Shown in pieces: positions 1 through 6,478 of a stretch of 7,577 nucleotides of DNA. Under the pieces are notes generated by a model that was not told the origin of the DNA, did no database searches, and saw only the letters and a list, made by a program, of their open reading frames with translations. The position numbers and the translations under genes are program-made. Location: NCBI GenBank assembly GCA_023251415.1, contig JAHEYX010000149.1, positions 1 to 7,577 on the forward strand. Direction: 5' to 3'. Origin of the DNA: Chitinophagales bacterium (lineage in GTDB: Bacteria; Bacteroidota; Bacteroidia; Chitinophagales; CAIODY01). Numbering within the stretch: position 1 is the stretch's first letter; each line of letters starts with the position of its first letter.

Positions 1-200
1 AATACCTTACCTTTAAATATTTATTTAACAAGGCCAAATCAGATGAAAACTCGAATGAAACTTTTCGGGAAGTAATCAGCTATCCGAAATTGCATTTTTA
101 TGTGAAAATTTACGAAAGTGAAGCTTCCATTAAACCATATCTAACTAATAATTACACCGTGTTTAAAGTGCCCAATGGAGGCATTGTAGTACAACATTAA
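1..200 (+). CDS. 3' end of an unidentified protein gene (partial)
   Basis: The frame with codons starting at position 3 is open from the window edge to a TAA at 198-200 and gives 65 residues. They begin YLTFKYLFNKAK and end in VPNGGIVVQH. The residue mix (alternating hydrophobic and charged stretches such as LHFYVKIYESE) looks like real protein, and the gene ends 33 bp before the next plus-strand start. The fragment is soluble-looking, mixed alpha/beta, with no membrane segment and no T9SS sorting tail. I do not recognise the family from this C-terminal piece, so no function is assigned. It could share a transcript with the following gene. Confidence 0.7.
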   Translation, partial: YLTFKYLFNKAKSDENSNETFREVISYPKLHFYVKIYESEASIKPYLTNNYTVFKVPNGGIVVQH

Positions 201-233
201 TTCACCCCCTAAAAGTAATTTTAATTAATTAAA

Positions 234-650
234 ATGTACGCTACGCTGGTTTCGATTCATACCTTCTTACGAATTATTGTTTTAGTAATAGTGCCGATAG
301 CATTACTTGTCAGTTATTATGCATGGCGCCAAAAACAAGCCTATACCAAGTTTCATGAATTGATAGCGCGTTTAAACATTGGTATTAATCACGCTCAATT
401 TTTAGTAGGCTTAATTTTATTGACGCATAGCCCGAAAGTAGATTTTAATCAACTCAGCACTGCTCCGCATTTACGATATAGTATTTTACATCCGGTAGTG
501 ATGCTGCTGGCCATAGCTTTTGTCACTTTTTCATTCGTATTAACACGCAACAAAACGGAATCAGCAACACGACATAAATTAAGCTTCCGATATAACCTGA
601 TTGCCTATGTTTTGTTATTGATCGGTCAAGCTATTAGCCTTTTACCTTAA
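234..650 (+). CDS. small four-helix membrane protein, 'cytochrome B'-like family of Bacteroidota
   Basis: This 138-residue integral membrane protein has hydrophobic segments at about residues 11-30, 48-65, 84-103 and 119-137. From memory it resembles a family of ~150-residue Bacteroidota inner-membrane proteins often auto-annotated as 'cytochrome B'. The recognisable landmarks are an N-terminal YATLVSIHTFLR, an NHAQFLVGLIL in helix 2 and an LHPVVMLLAI in helix 3. Each carries one histidine (H9, H53, H86) at a place where I recall histidine in relatives; these could ligate haem, but that is inference and no haem role is shown here. The ATG at 234 follows an AT-rich leader without a Shine-Dalgarno sequence, as is usual in this phylum. 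The protein starts directly at its first hydrophobic helix, so no upstream start is needed. It lies 35 bp before the hydrolase gene; co-transcription is possible. Cellular role unknown. Confidence 0.75.
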   Translation: MYATLVSIHTFLRIIVLVIVPIALLVSYYAWRQKQAYTKFHELIARLNIGINHAQFLVGLILLTHSPKVDFNQLSTAPHLRYSILHPVVMLLAIAFVTFSFVLTRNKTESATRHKLSFRYNLIAYVLLLIGQAISLLP

Positions 651-685
651 AAAAATCATTTTAACACCTTAGCTCTTTTTGAATC

Positions 686-1948
686 ATGAAAATTAAATTC
701 ACGCTTTTAAGTTTATTGCTACTCCTTGCTATTGGTTCATTTGCCCAACAAACCAAACGTGTATTGTTTATTGGTAACAGTTATACAGCAGTCAATAATT
801 TACCGCAATTGGTACACGATGTTACACAATCAACGGGAGATAGTTTAGTGTTTGACAGTAATGCACCGGGTTCCTGCACTTTTCAATTACACAGCACCTT
901 AGCATTAACCACTTCTAAAATTATGGCCGGTAATTGGGATCGCGTGGTATTACAAGAACAAAGTCAAGTACCGTCGTTTCCTTTAAGTCAGGTGCAAAGT
1001 GATTGTTTTCCCTACGCTAAACGTTTAGACAGTTTGGTGCATGCCTATAACACCTGTGCAAAAAGTTTGTTTTACATGACTTGGGGTAGAAAAAATGGTG
1101 ATGCCGGAAATTGTGCTGTATGGCCACCGGTTTGTACTTACAATGGCATGGATAGTTTATTGCAAATGCGTTATCGTATGATGGCTGATAGCACTGCAGG
1201 TGAAGTTTCTCCGGTAGGTGCTGTTTGGCATTATTTGCGCACCAATTTTCCGAGCATTAATTTATACCAAGCCGATGAAAGTCATCCAACCATTGAAGGC
1301 TCTTATGCTGCGGCTTGTTGCTTTTATACTGCAATCTTCAAAAAAGATCCAAACTTGATTACGTACAATTCCAGTTTAAGTACCGGTGATGCCATGAATA
1401 TTCGTAATGCCGTTAAATTGGTTGTTTTTGACAGTTTAGCGAAATGGAAATTACTTGATGTTAAACCCAACGCCTCATTTACTACCGCCCTGGCATCAGG
1501 CACCACTATACAATTTGTCAATAATTCAACAAATGCCACTGCGTATTATTGGAGCTTTGGAGATGGCAATAACAGTACTTCACCACAACCCAATCATGTT
1601 TACGCAACTAATGGAAGTTATACTGTTTCGTTAATTGCAAGTAGTTGCACTGGAGCAGATACTAGTACATTATCAGTACAGGTTGGAACAACAAGCATTG
1701 CACTGCTATCAACAATTGGCCTAAGCTTAAGTCCCAATCCGGTTAGCACGGAATTAACTATTTCAGGTATAGGAGAAGAGTTAATACAATTAAAGGTAGG
1801 TGATGTTCTGGGTAAAACCTATGTTTGTCCTGCAACTAAAACAAATGGATCAATTCGAATGGATGTGAGCAGCTTACCCGCAGGAGTTTACTTATTAGAA
1901 ATAAATTATAAAAATTTAAAACAGTTTTGTAAGTTTATAAAACAATAA
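686..1948 (+). CDS. secreted SGNH-type hydrolase with PKD domain and T9SS sorting tail
   Basis: The 420-residue protein has a signal peptide (about 1-20, cleavage after SFA before QQ) and a catalytic-type domain (about 24-255). A PKD domain follows at about 262-335 (YYWSFGDG at 287-294, then HVYATNGSYTVSL). The C-terminal T9SS sorting domain spans about 345-420 (LSLSPNPVS, DVLGKTY, SSLPAGVYLLEI). The catalytic domain has SGNH landmarks: GNSY at 30-33 supplies the presumed nucleophile Ser32, in the variant GNS form rather than GDS. A conserved glycine sits in APGSC at 60-64, and DESHP at 197-201 supplies the Asp197/His200 pair. SGNH enzymes remove acyl or acetyl groups from carbohydrates or lipids; the substrate here cannot be told. 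Seven cysteines (64, 107, 124, 143, 150, 211, 212) lie in the catalytic domain, suggesting disulfides. The protein should cross the inner membrane by Sec and the outer membrane by T9SS. It is probably the first gene of a unit with the two genes that follow. Confidence 0.85.
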   Translation: MKIKFTLLSLLLLLAIGSFAQQTKRVLFIGNSYTAVNNLPQLVHDVTQSTGDSLVFDSNAPGSCTFQLHSTLALTTSKIMAGNWDRVVLQEQSQVPSFPLSQVQSDCFPYAKRLDSLVHAYNTCAKSLFYMTWGRKNGDAGNCAVWPPVCTYNGMDSLLQMRYRMMADSTAGEVSPVGAVWHYLRTNFPSINLYQADESHPTIEGSYAAACCFYTAIFKKDPNLITYNSSLSTGDAMNIRNAVKLVVFDSLAKWKLLDVKPNASFTTALASGTTIQFVNNSTNATAYYWSFGDGNNSTSPQPNHVYATNGSYTVSLIASSCTGADTSTLSVQVGTTSIALLSTIGLSLSPNPVSTELTISGIGEELIQLKVGDVLGKTYVCPATKTNGSIRMDVSSLPAGVYLLEINYKNLKQFCKFIKQ

Positions 1949-1956
1949 ATTTACTT

Positions 1957-2331
1957 ATGAGCAATTTACTCGATGAATCGTTAAGTTCGAAAGCTGATGA
2001 AAATACACCGGTTGCTGATCAATCATTTTATGAAGAAGCCGCCTTTTATTTGTTTTCAGTGAAGAAATCTGATGATGAAGTGCTGTATTTATTAACTCAA
2101 AAAGGCCTTAGCGACGGAGCTGCAGCTACTATTATTACCGGTTTGCATGCCCAATACAATAGCGAATTGAGAAATAAAGCAAAGAAAGACATGTTATGGG
2201 GTGGGGTATGGTTTTTCGGTGGTATAATTGCCACTGTGGCTGATTTCGGATTAATATTTTGGGGTGCCATTTTATTTGGCGGAATTCAATTCTTTCGAGG
2301 TGTCTCAAATTATGCGCAAAAAAATAAGTAA
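1957..2331 (+). CDS. small membrane protein with cytoplasmic helical N-terminus and two TM helices
   Basis: The 124-residue protein has an acidic, polar N-terminus (1-25) and a soluble helical part (about 26-70; EEAAFYLFSVKKSDDEVLYL, then GLSDGAAATIITGL, a helix-turn-helix-like spacing). A basic stretch, RNKAKKD (72-78), precedes a membrane hairpin at about 80-96 and 98-113 ending in FFRG. The pattern of GGVW, GGIIAT, then WGAILFGGIQFFRG matches a short two-helix region found in many small uncharacterised bacterial membrane proteins. I recall the pattern but cannot give a family name or function. Basic residues just before the first helix suggest that both termini are cytoplasmic. It starts 8 bp after the hydrolase stop, and its TAA is directly followed by the ATG of the dehydrogenase gene, so translation of the three genes is probably coupled or at least co-transcribed. 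Confidence 0.8.
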   Translation: MSNLLDESLSSKADENTPVADQSFYEEAAFYLFSVKKSDDEVLYLLTQKGLSDGAAATIITGLHAQYNSELRNKAKKDMLWGGVWFFGGIIATVADFGLIFWGAILFGGIQFFRGVSNYAQKNK

Positions 2332-2997
2332 ATGAAAACAGTAGTTATTACAGGAGCCGGAGCAGGAATTGGCAAAGCATTAACAGCAGAATTTTTACGT
2401 ACTGATTACCGTGTTTATGCTTGTACAAGAAGCGGCACACTTGATGTAACCGCTCATCCTAACCTAACTGTATTGGAATTAGAGTTAACCGCTGAACAGT
2501 CGATACAACAGGTAAAAAACTATTTTTCAAGCAATAAAATAAAATTGGACTTAATCATTAATAACGCCGGTATTGGACCGGATATTAATACCCTAGTACC
2601 GGAAAGAAAAAGTTTTATTAGCACCTTTGAAACCAATGTCTTTGGTACCGTATTTTTTACAGAAGCACTTTTAGAATTTACAGGACAAGGCTCTGTTATT
2701 TTCATTATATCTTCTTTAATGGGACAAATGGATCGATTTGCTGTAGCTGATTCCAATGCCTATCGCATGTCGAAAACAGCCATTAACATGTATACTAAAA
2801 GTTTATCGGCTCGTTTAAAAAACGAACAAATTCAGGTAAATGCTATTCATCCAGGTTGGGTAAAAACAAAAATGGGAGGAACAGAAGCACCGCTATTACC
2901 GGAAACTTCCGCTAAAAACATTGTTGCACTTGCACAACGTCATTTACCAAGCGGTACGTTTTGGGATGCTGAAAATTTACGTCAAATGAATTGGTAA
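2332..2997 (+). CDS. short-chain dehydrogenase/reductase (SDR), C-factor/sniffer-like
   Basis: This 221-residue classical SDR has a Rossmann fold that should bind NAD(P)H in the cytoplasm. Visible motifs are TGAGAGIG at 7-14 (dinucleotide binding), NNAG at 77-80, Asn102 in ETNVFGT, the catalytic Ser127/128 in FIISSLMGQ, and the YxxxK pair Tyr144/Lys148 in NAYRMSKTA. HPGWVKTKMGG (173-183) and the following proline-rich stretch are typical of the short subgroup that includes C-factor (CsgA), sniffer and related carbonyl reductases. Arg33, just after the second strand (ACTRS), favours NADPH over NADH, by inference. All catalytic positions are intact and the length is normal for the subgroup. The substrate is not predictable. 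The start abuts the preceding stop with no gap, and the gene ends in two consecutive in-frame TAA codons (2995-3000). The next gene converges on it only 30 bp away. Confidence 0.9.
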   Translation: MKTVVITGAGAGIGKALTAEFLRTDYRVYACTRSGTLDVTAHPNLTVLELELTAEQSIQQVKNYFSSNKIKLDLIINNAGIGPDINTLVPERKSFISTFETNVFGTVFFTEALLEFTGQGSVIFIISSLMGQMDRFAVADSNAYRMSKTAINMYTKSLSARLKNEQIQVNAIHPGWVKTKMGGTEAPLLPETSAKNIVALAQRHLPSGTFWDAENLRQMNW

Positions 2998-3027
2998 TAA
3001 GTAATAAAATCCCATTAATCAGTAGCG

Positions 3028-3585
3028 TCAATCGTGAATATCACGAATGAATAGTTCGGTTTTAAGTTGATTACAAAACAAAAACTGATCGCCATTTCCT
3101 ATTATGGCATGATAGACCATTAGCGTATCGCCTAATTCTTGCGGCTTAAACCAATCGGTTTGCACTAATGGGATATGATCGTGCAAATTTTTTACAGCAA
3201 CCCGTTCCAGAGTATAGTTATTTTGTTGCAAAATACGATCAAGCTCTTCGGGACAAAGCTTTACATGAAAAAGTAAATCAACGTCAATTCGTGGAATCGT
3301 GGGCGTTAGTATATGTACGACCTGAGTACAAGGCAAAGGTTTATTAAAAATTGCCGTATAGATTGCTGTTCCACTTTTTGGTTTAAACGCTGATTGTATG
3401 CGCTTCGCCGTTTTTACTGATAGGGTAATTATTAAACTGATACACAATATTCCCAATAACAAGCTGATGATGCCACTTATAATTGCTGCATTCCTTTTTC
3501 GTTTAATTAAAAAATAGATAAGGGTGCCGATTGCAACAATAAGCAAAACTACAACTGTAACTAATAAAACTAGCAGTAATTTCAT
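3028..3585 (-). CDS. unrecognised two-helix membrane protein with soluble C-terminal domain
   Basis: From the preferred ATG (3585-3583) the protein has 185 residues. It has a first hydrophobic helix at about 2-26, a basic turn KRKR at 28-31, a second helix at about 33-56 and a soluble domain at about 65-185. The frame is open further, to an ATG at 3660, but that would add 25 polar residues (MMQYYLQVIKLRQSKWLWS...) before the natural MKLLLVLLV start and would run across the promoter-like element at 3590-3597. The soluble domain has three cysteines (86, 111, 171), a CPEELDRIL helix (111-119) and a WFKPQELGDT segment (145-154). Similar arrangements occur in uncharacterised Bacteroidota proteins that I recall only loosely. 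The basic loop between the helices suggests that the C-terminal domain lies in the periplasm, although further basic residues after helix 2 make this uncertain. The gene is divergent from the sensor-kinase operon, hinting at shared regulation. Function unknown. Confidence 0.75.
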   Translation of the reverse strand: MKLLLVLLVTVVVLLIVAIGTLIYFLIKRKRNAAIISGIISLLLGILCISLIITLSVKTAKRIQSAFKPKSGTAIYTAIFNKPLPCTQVVHILTPTIPRIDVDLLFHVKLCPEELDRILQQNNYTLERVAVKNLHDHIPLVQTDWFKPQELGDTLMVYHAIIGNGDQFLFCNQLKTELFIRDIHD

Positions 3586-3589
3586 ACAA

Positions 3590-3597
3590 CAAATATA
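3590..3597 (-). promoter_or_regulatory. candidate -7 promoter element for the minus-strand membrane protein gene
   Basis: Read on the minus strand this is TATATTTG, a full match to the Bacteroidota -7 consensus TAnnTTTG recognised by the primary sigma factor. Its last base is only 4 nt before the ATG at 3585, so transcription would begin at or next to the start codon. No clear -33 TTG lies at the expected distance upstream, which lowers confidence. Confidence 0.4.
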
Positions 3598-3633
3598 AGC
3601 AATTGACCATAACCACTTACTTTGGCGCAACTT

Positions 3634-3668
3634 TATCACTTGTAAATAATATTGCATCACTTATTAAT
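3634..3668. repeat. pair of 14-bp direct repeats with 21-bp period, possible LytTR operator
   Basis: TATCACTTGTAAAT (3634-3647) and CATCACTTATTAAT (3655-3668) are identical at 11 of 14 positions and repeat with a period of exactly 21 bp, two helical turns. A weaker third copy of the CACTT core lies at 3614-3618, 23 bp further upstream. LytTR-family regulators are known to bind two imperfect direct repeats of about 9 bp at about this spacing, and the CAnTT core resembles the streptococcal ComE box. The pair lies between the divergent starts of the kinase operon and the minus-strand membrane gene. That it is an operator is inference. Confidence 0.35.
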
Positions 3669-3696
3669 CCACTATTCGCAATTATCAGGCAAAGCT

Positions 3697-3704
3697 TATC
3701 TTTA
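3697..3704 (+). promoter_or_regulatory. weak candidate -7 element for the sensor-kinase operon
   Basis: TATCTTTA matches the Bacteroidota -7 consensus TAnnTTTG at all fixed positions but the last. It lies 24 nt before the preferred kinase start at 3729, giving a leader of about 20 nt. There is no good TTG at the -33 position, and one-mismatch hits are common in sequence this AT-rich, so it is only a candidate. The 21-bp direct repeats would lie about 40-75 bp upstream of the implied transcription start, a plausible activator position. Confidence 0.25.
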
Positions 3705-3728
3705 GCTGCAAAACATTCAACTACTGTT

Positions 3729-5552
3729 ATGAAGTATTATATAACTCTTCTCCTTTTATTGCTGCGTTTTGCTGCTTATGCACAATCCGGTTGCGATTGT
3801 GAGGCTTATCTAAAAGCACCGCAAACTATTGACAAAGCTAAGTTAGGGTTGCAATTAATCCAGTCAAAAAACAAGTTGTGTATCGCTAAAGGTAATGAGT
3901 TACTGGGAACACTACTCGACGAAACCTTTCCGGATTCGGCAGAAGCTTATTTATTAAATGCAGAAGCTATCTACACCAAATTACATTGTAACGACAGTTG
4001 TTTATTGACCACGTATAAATTCTTAGCCGGCATTTATTATTCCAAAAGTGATTTTGGCAAGGTACAAGTGTACAATTTCAAATTATTAAAAGCTGCAGAA
4101 CATGCCAATAATATTGATGAATTGGTGCGCGTTAACACCATGATTGCGCAAACTTTTAACCAAACCAATCAAGCTGAAAAAGGTATTATTTATACGCGAA
4201 AAGCATATGCCTTGATTCCTCAAATCAAAGACATTCGTCGTCGAGCTCATTTTTATTGGTTAACAGCAAAACGCTATTTATGGCATTATCAAGACACGCA
4301 TAAAAAAGGCAGTTTAGATACTTCTGAAGCTTTAACTTACGAATCAATGAAGCTGGCACGTTCAATAAGTTATAGACCAATCATTTCCTTATGTTATTCG
4401 AATTTACAAGGTATACAATGGGAATTGGAACAGTTCAGTGAAGCCATGCGTTATTTAGATAGTGCCATGTGTTATGTAAATCGAAATAACAAGGATGATT
4501 TACGCAGCAATTATTTTGATAAAGCCGATTTATACATTGAAATGAAGAACTATAAAGCTGCAGCACAATGTGCAGATTCAGCATTATATTACGATTTACA
4601 AATAAATAATCCTGCTTACCTCAACCAAACCTATGAATTAGTGGCACGAATTGCTCGTTTAAACAACGATTATAAATTAGCCCTAGAAGCCACTTTAAAA
4701 GCTAAAGCCTTAACCGATAGTATGCATACCGTTGAAAACAGTATTGCCGTAGCAGCTATCGAAAAGAAATACAATCAAGCAAAAAACGAAGCCATTATTA
4801 AAGATTTATCGCGTATAAAACAATTGTATTTGTTATTGGCAATAATTGCACTATTGGCTGTAATAGCAACTGCCTTCTACATACGTCAACAAAATTTGAA
4901 TCATCGCAAAAATATCTTAGAAACCGAGCAGCGCTTGAATCGGGCACGCATGAATCCGCATTTTTTCTTTAATGCATTAAGTGCTTTACAAAAATTAGCT
5001 ATGAAACAAGGTAATGAACTGACCATGGCAAACAATCTTTCCAAATTCAGCCATATAATGCGCGAAACTTTGGAAAGCACTTACAAAGATTATGTAACGA
5101 TAGAACAAGAAATAGATTTTTTAACCAACTACCTCGAAGTGCAAAAAATGCGCTTCCCGGTATCCTTTGAAGCTGAATTAAATTATGCGCCTTCCTTAGA
5201 AATTGATGAATTATTGCTTCCGTCGATGATTATTCAACCATTCGTTGAGAACGCCATTGAACATGGTTTCTCAGGCATTGATTATCCGGGTATCATTAAA
5301 ATAAATTTCGAATTACAGGGTAAAGAACTGTTAGTTACCATACAAGATAATGGTAAAGGATTGTCTACTAAAGCAAATGACAACAACCAACACATTAGCA
5401 GAGCCAGTCAAATAATTAAAGATCGTATTTATTTATTGAATATTAAGTTAAAAACCAAAGCCGGATTCACGATTGAAAACGGCCCCGATAAAGGAGTTTG
5501 GGTTAGAATATCTTTACCGGTTTTATATAAAGAGCATGCCTCTTCAAATTAA
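3729..5552 (+). CDS. LytS-type sensor histidine kinase with periplasmic TPR domain
   Basis: From the preferred ATG the protein has 607 residues. It has a signal peptide (1-18, MKYYITLLLLLLRFAAYA before QSG) and a helical, TPR-like sensor region (about 50-332; helix pairs begin near residues 94, 135, 173, 218, 259 and 299). A helical linker (335-365) leads to one transmembrane helix (366-385). The cytoplasmic kinase follows: a His_kinase-type dimerisation/phosphoacceptor segment with His411 in MNPHFFFNAL (408-417) and an HATPase domain with Asn508 in PFVENAIEHGF and the G box DNGKGL (540-545). The segment HISRASQIIKDRIYLLN replaces a canonical second glycine box, which I believe is usual in this Bacteroidota subgroup. 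The open frame reaches back to an ATG at 3603, but that would bury the signal peptide behind 42 extra residues and overlap the divergent promoter. The kinase should autophosphorylate on His411 and pass phosphate to the regulator encoded 21 bp downstream. The signal it senses is unknown. Confidence 0.9.
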   Translation: MKYYITLLLLLLRFAAYAQSGCDCEAYLKAPQTIDKAKLGLQLIQSKNKLCIAKGNELLGTLLDETFPDSAEAYLLNAEAIYTKLHCNDSCLLTTYKFLAGIYYSKSDFGKVQVYNFKLLKAAEHANNIDELVRVNTMIAQTFNQTNQAEKGIIYTRKAYALIPQIKDIRRRAHFYWLTAKRYLWHYQDTHKKGSLDTSEALTYESMKLARSISYRPIISLCYSNLQGIQWELEQFSEAMRYLDSAMCYVNRNNKDDLRSNYFDKADLYIEMKNYKAAAQCADSALYYDLQINNPAYLNQTYELVARIARLNNDYKLALEATLKAKALTDSMHTVENSIAVAAIEKKYNQAKNEAIIKDLSRIKQLYLLLAIIALLAVIATAFYIRQQNLNHRKNILETEQRLNRARMNPHFFFNALSALQKLAMKQGNELTMANNLSKFSHIMRETLESTYKDYVTIEQEIDFLTNYLEVQKMRFPVSFEAELNYAPSLEIDELLLPSMIIQPFVENAIEHGFSGIDYPGIIKINFELQGKELLVTIQDNGKGLSTKANDNNQHISRASQIIKDRIYLLNIKLKTKAGFTIENGPDKGVWVRISLPVLYKEHASSN

Positions 5553-5573
5553 TTAATAACACCTACGCTTACC

Positions 5574-6329
5574 ATGAAAATTCTATTAATTGATAATGAA
5601 GCGCCCATTCGGGAAACGTTACGAGCAATGGTTCAAAGCTGGAGTGAAGGACACCATGAAATTGCGGATGCAAATGGTGTTGCAACCGGTTTAACAGCTA
5701 TAGCCGCTTTTCAGCCTGATATTGTGTTATTGGATGTAGAAATGGATGATGGTCAAGGCTTTGATTTATTACGCAAATTAGAACAAACCAACTTTCAACT
5801 CATTTTTACAACTGCTCATAACCAATATGCTGTACAAGCGTTTAAAGTAAGTGCCATAGATTACTTGTTAAAACCAATAGACCCTTACGAATTGCACCAA
5901 AGCTTAAATAAGGCGATGCATAATATTAAACAAATGCAATTGCAGCAACAAGTGCAAGTATTACTTCAGCAAGTTGCACCAAAGCCGGAAACCGAGCGTC
6001 AAATAGTTTTAAAAGATATGGAAAAAACCTATTTCGTTAAAATGAAAGACGTGTTGTTTTGTGAAGCGGAAGGAGCTTATACCAAATTTAATATTGCCAA
6101 TACCGAGCCCATATTTGTATCTAAAAATTTACGCTTTTATGAGGATTTGTTAAGCGATGCTGGATTTATACGCACGCATCATTCTTGTCTCGTAAATTCA
6201 GCTCGCATCAAATTATTCGATCGTAAAATCGATAGCGGTGTATTGGTGTTAGATACCGGTCATACTATTCCGGTTTCACAACGAAAAAAAGAGTATGTAA
6301 TGCAGTATCTTGAAAATAAAGGAAACTGA
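5574..6329 (+). CDS. LytTR-family DNA-binding response regulator
   Basis: The 251-residue cytoplasmic protein has a receiver domain (1-117) followed by a glutamine-rich, coiled-coil-like linker (119-134) and a LytTR DNA-binding domain (about 143-247). In the receiver, Asp54 in IVLLDVEM is the phosphoacceptor, Thr79/Thr80 in FTTAH the switch residue and Lys100 in YLLKPID the conserved lysine. The acidic pocket reads IDNEA (6-10), so the second of the usual two acids is Asn8. The LytTR domain shows the expected landmarks: DVLFCEAEGAYTKF (159-172), HHSCLVN (202-208) and IPVSQRKKEYV (232-242). LytTR regulators bind pairs of short direct repeats upstream of target promoters as dimers. The gene follows the sensor kinase by 21 bp with no promoter-like sequence between, so the two form a cognate operon. 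Targets are unknown; the direct repeats ahead of the kinase gene are a candidate autoregulatory site. Confidence 0.93.
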   Translation: MKILLIDNEAPIRETLRAMVQSWSEGHHEIADANGVATGLTAIAAFQPDIVLLDVEMDDGQGFDLLRKLEQTNFQLIFTTAHNQYAVQAFKVSAIDYLLKPIDPYELHQSLNKAMHNIKQMQLQQQVQVLLQQVAPKPETERQIVLKDMEKTYFVKMKDVLFCEAEGAYTKFNIANTEPIFVSKNLRFYEDLLSDAGFIRTHHSCLVNSARIKLFDRKIDSGVLVLDTGHTIPVSQRKKEYVMQYLENKGN

Positions 6330-6425
6330 TTAACCGCAATATGCCTAATTTAGGTAAACAATAAAAATAAATCGATTTGCCCTTTCGTTGCAGGTAGTTG
6401 TTGTGTTTGTTCATAAGCTGTTTGT

Positions 6426-6462
6426 AAAAAAAAGGGCACCGCAGTTTTACCCTTGGTGCCCT
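6426..6462 (-). terminator. intrinsic terminator of the minus-strand T9SS cargo gene
   Basis: A perfect 8-bp GC-rich stem pairs AGGGCACC (6433-6440) with GGTGCCCT (6455-6462) around a 14-nt loop. Read on the minus strand the stem is followed by a run of eight T (complement of 6426-6433), the classic rho-independent layout, starting 17 nt after the minus-strand stop codon. On the plus strand there is no T-run after the stem, so it is not an obvious terminator for the kinase-regulator operon. Confidence 0.85.
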
Positions 6463-6478
6463 ACACTGTAGTTAGTGA

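Noticed and set aside
216..223. TAATTTTA as a -7 promoter element for the four-helix membrane protein gene
   Set aside because: It misses the final G of TAnnTTTG, has no TTG at the right distance upstream, and such matches are frequent in AT-rich spacers.
674..681. TCTTTTTG as a -7 element before the hydrolase gene
   Set aside because: It lacks the conserved A at the second position and has no -33 partner.
1324..1539. Minus-strand open frame of 71 codons inside the hydrolase gene
   Set aside because: It lies wholly opposite a well-supported coding region with clear domains, and its translation shows no recognisable motif.
2520..2756. Minus-strand open frame of 78 codons inside the SDR gene
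   Set aside because: It is antisense to the catalytic core of an intact dehydrogenase and has no start context or domain of its own.
3603..3728. 42-residue N-terminal extension of the sensor kinase
   Set aside because: It would place the signal peptide internally and overlap the divergent gene's upstream region; the ATG at 3729 begins a textbook signal sequence.
6344..6354. CCTAATTTAGG palindrome 15 bp after the regulator stop as a terminator
   Set aside because: With a minimal loop only 4 AT-rich base pairs remain, and no T-run follows.
6330..6478. Possible small gene or RNA in the 149-bp gap after the regulator gene
   Set aside because: No convincing frame or structured RNA is visible apart from the minus-strand terminator hairpin.
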